The notes below the pieces were generated by a model. The model was not told the DNA's origin. It did not search any database and saw only the letters and a program-made list of their open reading frames with translations. This document shows, in pieces, positions 1 through 23,800 of a stretch of DNA of 64,000 bases. Source of the DNA: Tyto alba (lineage: Eukaryota; Chordata; Aves; Strigiformes; Tytonidae); contig NW_024881316.1 of NCBI RefSeq assembly GCF_018691265.1, positions 12,074,819 through 12,138,818 of the forward strand, written 5' to 3'. Position 1 is the stretch's first letter. The number at the start of each line of letters is the position of its first letter. Position numbers and translations under genes: made by a program.

Positions 1-182
1 CCTGCTACCCTGAGAAAGAGCTCTTGCCTAAGGCATAAAAAAGTTATTTCTAAATGCAAACAAAGAAACTGGAAAAGGTAATTCTTATTTTCCATAAGAT
101 TGCCTTATTGCTAAATTCACTTTTTTACATGTGTTATAACTTTTATACATCAGTAATCTTTATAAAAATTGGAGTGCTTTAC

Positions 183-11880
<11,698 letters not shown>

Positions 11881-12498
11881 CCCTGGAGAGTCAGATTTGT
11901 ATTGCTACTTTCCAGATGTAGCTTCTGATTCACAGCAGATCCAGGCATTAAGTCTGTACATTCTGTGGTGCAAGTGCCATCCTGCTGATCACAGAGCAAC
12001 TAATCCTTTCCCTCCGAGACTCTGTGTTTGTCACTGATCTCTAGCCTGAGCACACAGATCTGCTCAAGCAGAACCAAGTGGTAGATTATTAACCTAACCT
12101 GATATGCAATGTCAGTTAATGCCCCAGAGCTGCCGAGTCAGATGACACATAATCCCAGCATTAGCCTGGAATATACGGCTCTCTTCTTCCTACAATATTT
12201 CCCTAAATACATGCTCAGTCCAAATTGCACCAAACTAAAGTTTTCCTGGCATGCGTATTGCTGACATGCAAGGCACAAATTTACTCCAGAAACACCGTGG
12301 TAGCATGAATGCAAAGCTGATTTATGTACCTGACGCCATGCAAGCATTTACACATTTGCTGTGTAAAGCATATAAATATATATGTACTTGTAGTACATTT
12401 AGGTCCCAGGGCCTCAGCCTGTCTCCAGGTCTTGCAGAGGTATCTTTCATTTCCTGGGACTTGATTCCTCTTTTGTAAAATGTAGCAGTGGGGACAGA

Positions 12499-12529
12499 GT
12501 GTGTGTGTGTTTGTGTATGTGTGTGTGTG
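12499..12529. repeat. (GT)n microsatellite
   Basis: About 31 bases of GT units with TT and TA interruptions. Confidence 0.85.
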
Positions 12530-15500
12530 AGCATTTTACTCCTTACAGCAGTGACTGATAAAAAGAACAAAGGAAAAGAGAGGTGTTTTTCTACAGCTGT
12601 TGTCTATATCTGTTTTCATTACCTGGGTTCTTTCCAAAGTTGCGGAGAGAGAAAAGAGCCTTTCCAGCGAGCGCTTTCACATACCTGCAATTTGAGCTGG
12701 GAGTTGCCATCTCTCTCCACTGACTACAGTGACATCTTAGGGACCCAGAGCCCTTCCCAGAACTTAGTGCGATGACAAATCTTTTCTCCACCCTTCGTCA
12801 CTCGGATTTGAACAATAAGCAGCATCCTGCTTGCCTGATTTGACTTGGGAAGCTCATGAAGGGCAAAAATTTGCCAGGATGAGCGAAAATGAGAAGGAAT
12901 TTTTAAAAAAAAGTGTTTAAAATCAACAATGGATTTACTGTATGCTTTACAGTTCAAACTCCTGTGGGCAAGTTCAGTGGTTCATCATCTGCATACAGCT
13001 GCTTGCAGGCGCAAGGCAACCCCTTGCTTTTTAGTGTCTGAGTAAAAGCTGAGCAGATTTTCTGTTCATAACATACTCAGTTGTCACACTTTGAGCTGTA
13101 TCAGTTGCCCAGCTGGAACGGGACTTAATTTGCTAACTTAAGTGGCTTTTTTCTATTACTTACAGAAAGCCAGAAACAAAAAAGACATGGTTTTCTGAGG
13201 AAAGAATGAGGAAATTCTCCTTGATTTGTGCTTATTATTTGCTCTGCCTCCTTCCCGTCTTCCTAAACCACTGTTCATTGACTTTCCCACTAAAAACAAA
13301 AATATAGAAGCTAGGGGAACCACTGTATGGAACAGAAATCCCATATTTCTGTCACATTTCAGAAGAAAGGAAAAAACCTCTTTAAAAATATAACAAACAT
13401 TTAAAACATGATAGCTAGCTAAGTTAACTATTGCTATTTTTGGGGAAAGTCCCAGCCTGACACCTTGAAAAATGTTGAAGTCAGAAAGCTTCCAAATACC
13501 TTTTAAAGTAATTTTTTTGGCACAGTGGAGGATTAAAAAATGGGATACAGGGCAGAAGGAGCAAAAGAGAGTCCAACTCTGTGTTAGGGAGTCCATGACT
13601 ACTGATCACAAGCCAAATGAAACTGAAATCCTGCATGAGAAGGGAGCCGTCCACCAGCGCTAGTAGTGTCTCTGCTCTGAGATACAGTTGTTACGTGATG
13701 TGCTGCATTGCAACGTGAAAAAAGTGTGAAAAGAGACCAAATAAAGCAGATTTCTGATAGAAGAAAGATGCCGATAAGGAATAATCTCCAGCAAAGAGGA
13801 AGGGTTAGCACTGTAGAAGGGATGACCACCTTAATAGCTTCAAAAAATAAACAGCCTTCCTCCCCAGAAAAGCCCTGTGGCATATTTGCACCACCTTGCA
13901 TTTGCTTGGGGGGTGGGTGGGAGAAGAGGCAGTTCTGCTTCCTTGAGAAATAAAAAGAACACAAACCAGCAGAACCACAGATACAAAGAAAGTATACAGT
14001 TTTCCTACCAATAAGTGGGGAAAAAAAAGGTTTTTACATGAAATGGAGGCTAATTCCATGTTTGAGAAGACAAAATTTTGCTTTATCACTGCATATTCTT
14101 AGTACCCTTCTAGGGAAACTGAAAAGTGTTTCTCACAATATTTGTGCTACTGATCCAGAAAATATGAGGCCGTGTGTGTGCGGGAGTTTTTATGCAAAGA
14201 CCAGGCTAGTTAAACAGCCTCATTATATTCAGCAGAAATAAAACAGCACAAGCAGGAATTTGTCACTTCACAGCCACCATCTTGGATTTCCTCCTGCCTG
14301 TACCTATATCCAAAGCTCTTCTTGTCTCACATTAGAGATGAGGCAATGTGGTCCCGGTTTCTGGTTTTTGCCACTGGAGGGTGAAGCCTTGGCTTAATGA
14401 AAGACTGGGTTTTACTTCTTGGAGTAATTCTTTTTGAAGTCCTAATTTATACTCTTGTGAATACTGACAGTTTTGTAAGATCTAGTGTGAGATTTTTCAA
14501 AGGGGCCAAAAAGTCAGATTCTTAGAGCTGTTAAGTCCCACGGATCTGACTCAAGAGTTCCCCCAAATCCTGGCTCTCTGGGATTGCAGAGCATATGCCC
14601 TGCCTAAAGGTGTGTTTCCACAGGCACCGAGGGCATGCTGACCCGGTGGGGGGCTGTGTTGCTGTGCGGGAGCAATGCTGCGGTGGGCTGGGAGACAAGG
14701 GCTGTTGGTCAGGAGGCAGCATCTCAGCAGAGACAGGTCTCATTAGCTGGGAGGCAGCAGCCGGCTCTCTGGAGTCAAGTCAGTGTCTCCTCCTGGGTCG
14801 ACACTGTCATAGGGATGTACTGGCACTCAGAGAATTACAGCAAACATCTCTTTTCCAAGAGTGGTGCTTTAATGCACGCAAATTCGTAGGTGCTTTGGGA
14901 ACTCTCCCCGCTCCCTTGACTTTTGAATTTCCCACTAACCGCTGCCGTCTGCTGCTTGAGGTACTAATGGTGCTGGCTTAGGTCCTGAGCTTGGCCTGCT
15001 TTGGAGGACTTGAAGGTTGCAAACAGTTCATATTTCCACATGGCTTAGGTTACCTGGGTGTAGGACATAGGCTCAGCACCTCCTTCTAAGACTGAAAGCT
15101 TTTCAAGTTTCATGCTGAGAAGTGGGGATTTCCTTTTCAGAGAAGGAAATCCAAGATGGTGGCATAGAAATGTGGTATTATAATGTGGTAAATAAGGGAA
15201 AAAAAAACTGGTTTGAAGACATGGTAGGAGGAATTTCGTCTAAATAGCAACCTCACAGTCTGTATCGTAATAACTCTCAGATCCTGTAACCACTTCAGTC
15301 TGTGTTTTATAACATACCTAAGACATGCCCTTATTGCACTGTAACACCTGCCATATTTTAAGTTATTTCTGACTTCTCATACGCTTTTTGGCAGCCATGG
15401 AGTTTACTTTAGAAGTTACTGCATGTGCAAGTTCAGCAGCTTTTCTGCAGGATTTACTTAGTGCCACGTGTTAGGGGGTTAAGAAGGCATAAACTCAAGG

Positions 15501-16489
15501 GCTGGCCAGACTCTTTGCCTATAGTGGTGTAAATCAGGGATTACTCTCTTTCAGGAGTTGTAGTACTTCCTTAGTCAAAGAAGTGACTATTCTTCACCAC
15601 CAAAAGACCAGTGGAATCAGAAACATATGGGTTGTTATTTTCTCAGTATCGATCTTGTCCAGCACTCACACAAGTGAATGGGAATATTTCTTTTGTTTTC
15701 ATAAGGAGTTGGATCACCCTGTTACAGTGCAGAATACTTTGTTCTCCATAATATATTAAATTTTAATTCATGTAAGTGTATTTCCAAGATGTCACTCATG
15801 AACGTATTTTACTCACACAATCCATACCACCACTAAATTTTATCTGATTCTGCACCGATTCCTTAGGCTAACTCTTCAATCAAAAGAAAGATTAATAGGT
15901 TTACTTTGCAGATGGCCTTTGTCTTTCTGCCATGCAATATATGCTTACCAGATTTGCAAGAAGTTTCTCATGCATGTGGATATTTATTTTCAAATTATTT
16001 TCCATTACTAGGAAAGAATCTTGCACCTTTTATTAATTGTCCATGAGTACTGATTCATGGTGTATTTTCGATGAAGTATTTATGTCAGATCTGTGTTTCC
16101 TCCAAGGGTCTCTATTTCTCAGACATATTGGCAACTGTGGTCTAGTAACACTTATTGACTCCTTGAAGTAGCCTTTATTGTTTCATTCATGTTTCAGTAT
16201 TGTGGCTGGTGCTTGAATGCATACAAAAGCATCAAAGCATCTTGGGTCAGTCTTTGAGCAGGGCCAAAATCATACCTGGTGTCAAGCATGTCAGGTGAAG
16301 CCTATGGGACACTTCTCAATAATACATCCCAGCTCCAACCACTTGCCTCTCAAGGGCTTCATAAGCCAAAGGTGGCTTCTGTGGACTCCGTAAATACACA
16401 CTATTTACAACAGTATCTTTCAAACCCTATGGATACCCATAGCTTTTATCTTTAAACCCAACATATTCTTAAGTGTTGTGCTATGATAA

Positions 16490-16759
16490 GACATACTAGT
16501 CCTTCCTGTATGTGTGGACCAGATACAGGAATGCCAGAAGTATCTCAGTAATCTACCTCCAGTTTGGCTCGAAGGAAACATTAATGGGAGAAGCAACAGT
16601 AATTTCCAAAACCCAAATCGTATTTGGCATCTACCACCAAAAGTGCCCACAGATGGTGTTTATATTCATGTTTTGGAAACTGAACTCGGACAGTCTGCTC
16701 TTTTCACAAAGGCCTTAAGAATTTATGGTCAGACGTGTGAGGTGGATTCGAATTGCTGA
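16490..16759 (+). other. Unassigned open frame (89 codons)
   Basis: This plus-strand frame is open from just after a TAA at 16487-16489 to TGA at 16757-16759. The product includes CQKYLSNLPPVWLEGN and HLPPKVPTDGVYIHVLETEL, which read protein-like. There is no ATG near its start and no clear splice sites, and I recognise no family. A decayed exon or processed pseudogene fragment is possible, as is chance. Confidence 0.15.
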
Positions 16760-16797
16760 TAAAAGTGAAGAGTTTTTAAGATTTTGCTGAAACTATC

Positions 16798-16817
16798 TTT
16801 TTTTTTTTTTTTTTTTT
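16798..16817. repeat. Poly(T) run
   Basis: Twenty uninterrupted T. No retroposon body is recognisable next to it. Confidence 0.85.
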
Positions 16818-19284
16818 CTGTTATAACAATTTACTTTCTCTAAAGACCAAAATAACACTTTTAGTTTTATTCCCCAAACCATAAGTATCTTAGCGCAGAT
16901 TGTGAAGAGCTGGGTTTGTTGGGGTTTTTTTGTGATTGGAACAAGATACTCACCAAGGTGACTGCAAACACTACAGCATCTGGATTGTTTTACTTGTTTA
17001 CCTATAGCCTGATGATGGACCAAAATGTTATGCATTCAAAAGTGGGGCATTACTAGGATTATTTATTTACTTTTTGACCTCTTTGGAGTCTCCAGCTGAC
17101 TTTTGTGGGATTACGTATCCTCATGGGGACCAGTAAACGGGCTCAGATGCCTAAACTTAAGCACCTAATGGTATTTGAATTGCCAGCAGGTATCCTGTCA
17201 ACTTGCAGTTTCTGCTCAAGACAGACATGATTATCCCCAGAGTCCCATGTCAGATCTGCCAGCCCCATGAGGGTGTCTTGGATACCACAGAGCATCTAGT
17301 GACACTAGACATCTACATTTGTCAATCAGACTGTGCTCTCAGTGACAAGTTGAGGATGAGATAAATCACTGCCAAGGCTTCTCCAACTGTATTAGGATCA
17401 CCATGGAGCGCAGTGGGAGATCTGACTCTCCTCTTGCCCACAAACACGAGCTTGTAGATATTTCCATGTAGAAGCCTTTATCTCAGACAGAAAACACTCT
17501 TCAGTGTGCTGAGTGTGTGTGTGAAGATAATACTTTGCCCTCGATAACCTGTTAATTTAAAACCAGCTTCTATTACTGCAGCTTTGAAAGTTTTTACATG
17601 TAAAACTATGATTCTTAGCAGCTTGATGACTTCAAGAGACAAAGTTGTATTGCTGGAGCTATTCATTGATTAGATAAAGTCAGATCTCATTATTACCTTT
17701 TTTCATGAATGCCTTTTGGAAAAGGAGAGATACGTTCAGTTTTTGGTGAATTTGTCTTTATTGAACTCAGGGGAAATCAACAGTATCAAACTGTGATTCT
17801 TAATGGACTGAACTTAGAATGAACTCCCTTTTTTGTCAGTTTTTTGTTGTTTGTTTTATATTTGCTTTACTGCTCTGAATATAAGAAAGTGATACTATTA
17901 TTGTCTAGAGCCAGTTGTAATCGGCAATTTTTTTCTCCCCTAAAACTCTCAGTAAAGGCCTAACACTGTCCTTGCTCAAGTCAATGAAAAACTACCTCTC
18001 ACTGAAATGGGAGCATAATTGTGCCGATAAATAGTCCTGAAATCCCACTGAAGATGGGTGGAGACCATACCATTTCCTAGTGCACTTTAATGCAAACATA
18101 TGTTGGACCCTGAATTAATAATGATCACTGGAGACCAAGAGAAGGGTGGACAATTACAAAAAAAAAAAAAAGATTCTTAGACATTTTGCTTGTGTTCAGA
18201 GGTTTAATATACTGCTGGCAACAAAGAGGCAAATGGGAGTCATTAGTTTGTATGATTGTGAGATCTCTCCTTATTTTCCTTCTCTCTCTCAGTCCTCACC
18301 ATCCAGAGTTTCCAAGCATGCAGCAGGAGTGGTACCCTCTGTCCAGAGCCCATACTGAACATGTAAAGGTCACAAATTGTACAAGATCAATGTGTGTTTT
18401 TGTGATGTTAAAAATACAAATCATTACTTTATATTACAGTATCCATGTTCTTGTATGTCCACGTACCATCTGAAGTAACAGAGTTCTGTACTGAATTGCA
18501 TTTTCTGTTTGCTGAATTATCTTTTGCAAGCAATGTAATATTATGTTTACAGGTTGCTTTTTTACAGTGGTGTTGTTTTGAGGCCAGCTGGCCACCATGT
18601 GCATGGTCATTGACCACAAAGATGAAAGCTGAAGAGATCTTTATCTTTGCAAGCCCTGTGATTTCTGAGTGGGTGAATTCCCTGTTGTAATCTTGCAAAT
18701 TGATAGCCAGTGCCCTGGTAATAGCCAAGCTTCTCCAGTGGTACAATTTTTCAGACAAGCTGGAGTCTAGTCACCTGTACCTGTCTGAAGGGTAAGAAGG
18801 TAGGAAAAAGCATGAATCCTTGATCTAACTGACACCTGGTTCCTGCAGTGGGAAAAGAGTGTGCACCTTTTGGGTTTCCTTCTTACTGAAGGGTTAATCA
18901 GTCTTGAGGGAGGCGGCTCTTATTTTGACACTTGTCATTCCTCCCAGATGATAAAACAAGAGATTTCAATACTGTCTGGGTGATTTAGTGAAAACATAAT
19001 ACCTGAAAATGAGCAGCATGTGGCTTTCACAGCCTAGACTAAGGTCTCTATAAACGTTTTGGAGGAATTCATACAACATGTTTTTCTTCCACTCACAAAA
19101 ACTAGAGTTTAATAGTGTGCTCTTGACTATCTCCATTTTCCATAGTTTACATATGTAAGAGAATCTTTGGCACAGCCATGTTCCTTTGCTTTCCTTTGGG
19201 ATCCTCAGCATGGCTTGCCCAAAGCTGCAGTGGCAGCTGTCTGAGAATGCAGTGTCATATATCTCAGAATCATGAAATATATGA

Positions 19285-19289
19285 GTTTG
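19285..19289. repeat. Target-site duplication, left copy (GTTTG)
   Basis: GTTTG directly abuts the TGT start of the LTR and matches the copy at 20374-20378. It is part of the interrupted CR1 3' end. Confidence 0.9.
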
Positions 19290-20373
19290 TGTCATGGTTT
19301 GAGCTCAGAGGGTAACTGAGCACCACACAGCTGCTCACTCCCCCCTCTCCTCCCAGCAATGAGAAGGGGAAAATAAGCCGAGCTTTGGAATTGAGATAGG
19401 ACAGGGAGGGGCAAATCACCCATTATAGTCACAGGCAAAAGGCAGACTCATTAGGGGAACAAAAAAAAGAGCATAAATTTATTACAGACACTAACAACAA
19501 CACTTAACAGAGTAAGACAGTGAGAAGTATTGCCACATCTTGAGAACACCTTCCCCCCACCCCTCACTTCTCCCTGGGCTCAGCTCTGCTCCCAGTATCT
19601 CTACCTCCTCCCCTCAGTGGTGAAGAGGGCAGGGAATGGGGGGTGCAGTCAGTGCTGCTTCTTCTTCCATCTTCGGTGGGGGGAGCTTCTGGAACTTGTT
19701 CCCCCTGATCCAGAGTGGTCCTCCTCTCACAGGAGAGAGTCCTCCTACAAGCTTTCTCTGATGTGAGTCCTTTTCACAGGCTGCAGTGTTTCCCCACACT
19801 GCTCCGTCATGGGACACCAACTTTCTCCAACTGGAGTCCCCCCCACGGGCTGCAGCCCTTCCTGAGCTGCTCCAGCGTGGGACACTCATGCATGCTGCAA
19901 TCCTCCCAGTGCTGAACTACAACAGCGGGGGCTGCTTCTTCCCACAAGATCCCAGCTGCCTTCGGATGCAGCCACCTTAGTCAACTATGCAAAGCCCCTG
20001 CTAGGCCATAAATCAGTGTCTGCTCCACCATAGATCTTCATGGGTGGCAGGGGGGGTTGCCGTGCCATCTCACCACAGGATACAGGGGGGTCTCTGCTCC
20101 GGCACACCTCCCCCCTCCTTTCTTCCTCCGTTCCTCTACTGACCTTGGTGTTCATGTAGCTGCCACAACTCCTCCTCACAAGTCCCATCCCCCTCTCAGG
20201 TTCCCCTTCTTAAATAGTTATTGCAGAAGCGCAGCTGATTGGCTTGGCCTCGGTGCAGAGGCAGGTCTGACTTGGAGCTGGAGGAGCTTCGAGTATCTCC
20301 TCATGGGGCCACCACTGTAGCCCCCTCCCCTGCTACCAAAAAAAAACCTCACCACTCACTCAAACCCAGGACA
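19290..20373. mobile_element. Solo LTR of an avian endogenous retrovirus (1,084 bp)
   Basis: The element begins TGTCATGGTTTGAG and ends AAACCCAGGACA, so it has the TGT...ACA termini of a retroviral LTR. It is flanked by a perfect 5-bp duplication GTTTG (19285-19289 and 20374-20378). The text resembles a common bird LTR group, with CACCACACAGCTGCTCACTC near the left end and GTAGCCCC...TGCTACCAAAA near the right. No gag, pol or env follows, so it is a solo LTR from recombination. The orientation is uncertain: an AATAAA signal lies on the minus strand at 19483-19478, about 190 bp from that strand's 3' end, hinting at minus. A 5-bp duplication fits an ERVL-like class, but I cannot assign a family name. 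Confidence 0.88.
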
Positions 20374-20378
20374 GTTTG
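20374..20378. repeat. Target-site duplication, right copy (GTTTG)
   Basis: GTTTG directly follows the ACA end of the LTR and continues into GAAGGGACCT of the CR1. Removing the LTR and one copy restores the contiguous CR1 end. Confidence 0.9.
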
Positions 20379-20830
20379 GAAGGGACCTCTAGATGTCATC
20401 TCGTCGAAACCTCTCTGGTCAAGCAGGGTCAACCGGAGCAGGTTGCTGAGGACTGTGTCCACTGGGGTTTTGAATATCTCTGTGGATGGAAACTCCACAA
20501 GCTTGCTGGGCAACCTGCTCCAGTGATTGGTCACCCTCAAAGTAAAAGACTGTTTCCTGATGCTCAGAGGGAATCTCCTGTGTTTCAGTTTGTGCTCATT
20601 TGCTTTTGTCACTGGATACCACTGAGAAGTCTGGGAACTCCAGAAGTGGAGCCAGAACTCCAGATGTGTCTCACTAGAGTTGAGTAAAGAGGAGGGATCA
20701 CTTTCCTTGACCTGATGGTAAAGCTCCCACTCATGTAGCCTAGGAGGCTGTTGGCAGTCCTTGCTGCAAGGGTGCATTGCTGGCTCATGGTCAAATATAC
20801 AGCATGGCTGCCTTGAGGGTAGGATCAGGA

Positions 20831-23800
20831 AGTGCCATTCTGGTTTTGTCCTCATTGTTTTTGTAAATATTTTTTCAGTGTCCTAAAAAAGGGATGAGGT
20901 AGACAAAGAGGATAAAAACAACATCAGAGGAGTAAGTGTGCAACCCCAGTTTAGCCTGGGGTAAGTAGGGACACAAGGATAGCTTTGAAGGTACTGATTC
21001 TGAGTGCTGATAAAGGATGGCACTCATTGTCAACTCTCAATTGCCACTTGAGAAATAACTCCATTAAGAGACTACACCAAAATCAATCTTGTGCTTAGCC
21101 ATTTAAAAAGGAAATAAAAGGCGTCAAAAAAATGTGAACTCCCACAGCAGACTTGTGAAGAGCAGTAAAAAAATTATGAAACACTGAAGGATGCATGGTC
21201 ATGACTAATAATAATAGTAAGCTGAAGAGTCTAGCCAACAATCTGTACAGGCTATACTCAAGACAGACCCCTTTACTTGCGTATTTGGGGTACTTTATGT
21301 TTTTGTTTGTATACTTTCTTAGGACAATCATAAAATTTGATGTCATGAGTCTGAGAGAAAAATTCCTTAGGTGGGCTAAACAAAAATAATGGGGCTCTTG
21401 CAGTGGTTAGCAACTTTTAAGAAATATTTATACTTTTTAATTAATTACCCAGTATTTGTATTACGAAAGCACTCAGGTTTTCAAGCAGTACTGTGGAAAG
21501 AATCTCTAGACCTGTCAGAAATACAAAAGTTTGGCATAATTTATTCAGCTGACATATTAATTTCTCAGCAGCTGCTAAGTCAAGGATATCCACAGGATAT
21601 CTAGACAATGTGAAAGCAGTAAATCTAGGATCAAATGGAGCCCCACTTGGAAGACTTTGAACTGGGGAAAGAAGTGTCTTGCAGTATAGTGTCAATGACA
21701 TCCTACTGTCTGATAGCACTACAGAAGCAGTTGCTGAAATTAAGGAGGGTAAAATAGGAGTCACAAGCTTCCGCACAGTGGAACCCTGCACAACACATCA
21801 AGAGATGGGAGCACCATGTCCCCCCAAAATAAAACCTGAAATCCTGGTCCTACTGTGCCAACAACTGAAATGGGCATTAAGAAGAATGTAAATGTCAGCA
21901 AATTTGGTGCAAATAGTAATCAGGTGCAACATGTGACAGACTGTGTAATTCTTCTTTCAGAGGTTTTGGTTATTATGTGAGATTTCACCAAACCAGCTAC
22001 TGTTAGCAATACAGATCCCAAACTGAATAGCCACCATTGACTGTCATTTGTGAGACTGGAACAAGCTGGGATTTTTAAAATGAAACAGTTTTTCAGTAGG
22101 CAAATACTAACCTGATGTTTCATGGGAGTGTACCAATTCTGATGAGAATGATTTCTCTGTTCCAGTGTAGAATTTGATCTGAAAATGAAAGAGAAATTAG
22201 AGGACCAAGCAAATGAGAATTTGATGGTGAAAGCTTACCTATGGAGTGTCAGAGATGACTACCTCCTGTGCCCTCCAAAGTCTTCTGGCACCTAGAGAAA
22301 TGTTTTAACAGCAATCATGGGGAAGCTGCCCCACTTCTGTAAATGAATGAAGGTTCATTAAGACAGAAAAGAAGAAACTGGATTACTGACTCATTGTTTA
22401 ATTCATTGTCTTGGATATAAAAACAGCTGGAAATGGGAGAATTTGAAGTTCAGTTTCTCTTGTCCCAGCCCAACTAGTGGCTATTGTGTTGATCTTCTCC
22501 TTGAACTCCATTCTTGTCATGGACAAGATTTCAGGGATTTGGTGGCATTCTAATGCAGAATGAGACACTTTTGTTTTCCACTGTCTTGAAAAAGTCTTTT
22601 GAGGTGAGAAAACCATCTCCTGCTCAGTTCTGTTGAGCCTAAGCCCAATGTTGGCCAGATCTTACTCCCCTGAGGTTAGACATAAGCCTCTCATTGACTG
22701 CACTGGGAGAGGACAATTTCTTACTAATCTACTGCTCAGTAGAAAAATTATATTTTTTTTTTCCTAATTATCTAGGATTCAGGGAAAGAGCAAGCTGTTC
22801 TAGGGCGATCAGTCTTCCTGAAAAGAGTTTCTGCAAACACATCAGAAAATGCGACTGGGTTGAAAGGGATACAAAGGTTAGATATCAGGGAAAGGGTCCC
22901 ACTGCATTAAGGCTAAGTCAGGCTGTGCTGCCCTTCCCTCCTTCCTAACTATGGTCTGTAGAACACAGCCTCAGTAGAGGTCCCCATCCCCTCCCCTGTC
23001 TTGGTATGTCTTTTTTACAGGCTACCCTGTAACCTACTGTAACCTTCACATGCATGGGTTTGACATCTCTGAACAGCACTAAAATGGTAAAAAAATAAAT
23101 GGGAAATTATTAACCTATTCTCTGTGTATCTTATCTGGGCTTCCCCCTTGACACCTTTCCATTAAGTTGATTGTTTTTTGAATTAAACATAAGAATAAGG
23201 ATTAAAGAGCATGTTTCCATGCAAGTTATTTTATTTATTTGCTTAAATTGACAGCTGCAAGGTTTGTACCAACAAAGGGAACAGGAATAAAATGGAGAGT
23301 AAGGCCTATTGTGCAGCTTATTGACAAGCTGTCAGGTTTAAACTGACCGGGAATTTTTTGTACTGTGACAAAACATGGAGACCATGACAGGGGTGCCCAC
23401 TTTCAGAAATAGGAGATAAAACCTTTTTCTCCCTAAGAACCTATGCAGAATGCACTTTGGATTCTCATTCGTCTGTGAATCAATAAAATAAGTAACACGT
23501 CGGTACCAGATCACAAATGAATCTCTGCAAAGGAGAGCTCCCCCCTGTGGGTTTCTCCCTTGCCATGAGAAGTGTTTGATCTGGGTGTGCTGTCATAAAA
23601 GATAAGCGCTACTTCATCAACTTTGGGGATTTTGATTTACTAACTAAAACTGATGGGGTACCTGTTTTTAAGCTTTAATTTGAGATGGTGTGTTTTTATT
23701 CGTTTATTCCTTCATTAAAGGGTTTGCTTGCTGGTGGAGAATAACAGAGAAGTAAATAGTTGGAGCATTTGTAGCGACAGGTCTTTGAACAGGCCAGGCT

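Larger units (their letters stand above)
11881..19256. other. Upstream region of the kinase, no supported gene
   Basis: The promoter and any 5' untranslated exon of the kinase should lie here, but no CpG island or clear TATA-anchored start is visible near 11.9-12.5 kb. It holds a GT repeat (12499-12529), a 20-base poly(T) run (16798-16817), and an unassigned open frame at 16490-16759. Confidence 0.6.
19257..20830 (-). mobile_element. CR1 LINE 3' fragment, minus strand, split by an LTR insertion
   Basis: Read on the minus strand, this is the 3' part of a CR1 retrotransposon. It holds the ORF2 tail (MSQQCTLAARTANSLLGY), then the 3' untranslated region, and ends AGGTCCCTTCCAAAC before an ATTCTG-type tail. 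The body lies at 20374 to about 20830. The terminal 30 or so bases (about 19257-19289, containing TCATGATTCTGAG) are on the other side of the LTR. Compared with the family as I recall it, the copy is 5'-truncated and also lacks an internal segment near 20636-20650, where the HLEFCVQ-type region jumps to the stretch before the conserved GTGACA. It encodes nothing functional. The 5' and tail boundaries are approximate. Confidence 0.85.

Noticed and set aside
19530..20320. Several open frames of 60-90 codons on both strands
   Set aside because: They lie inside the solo LTR, which is non-coding and C/G-rich.
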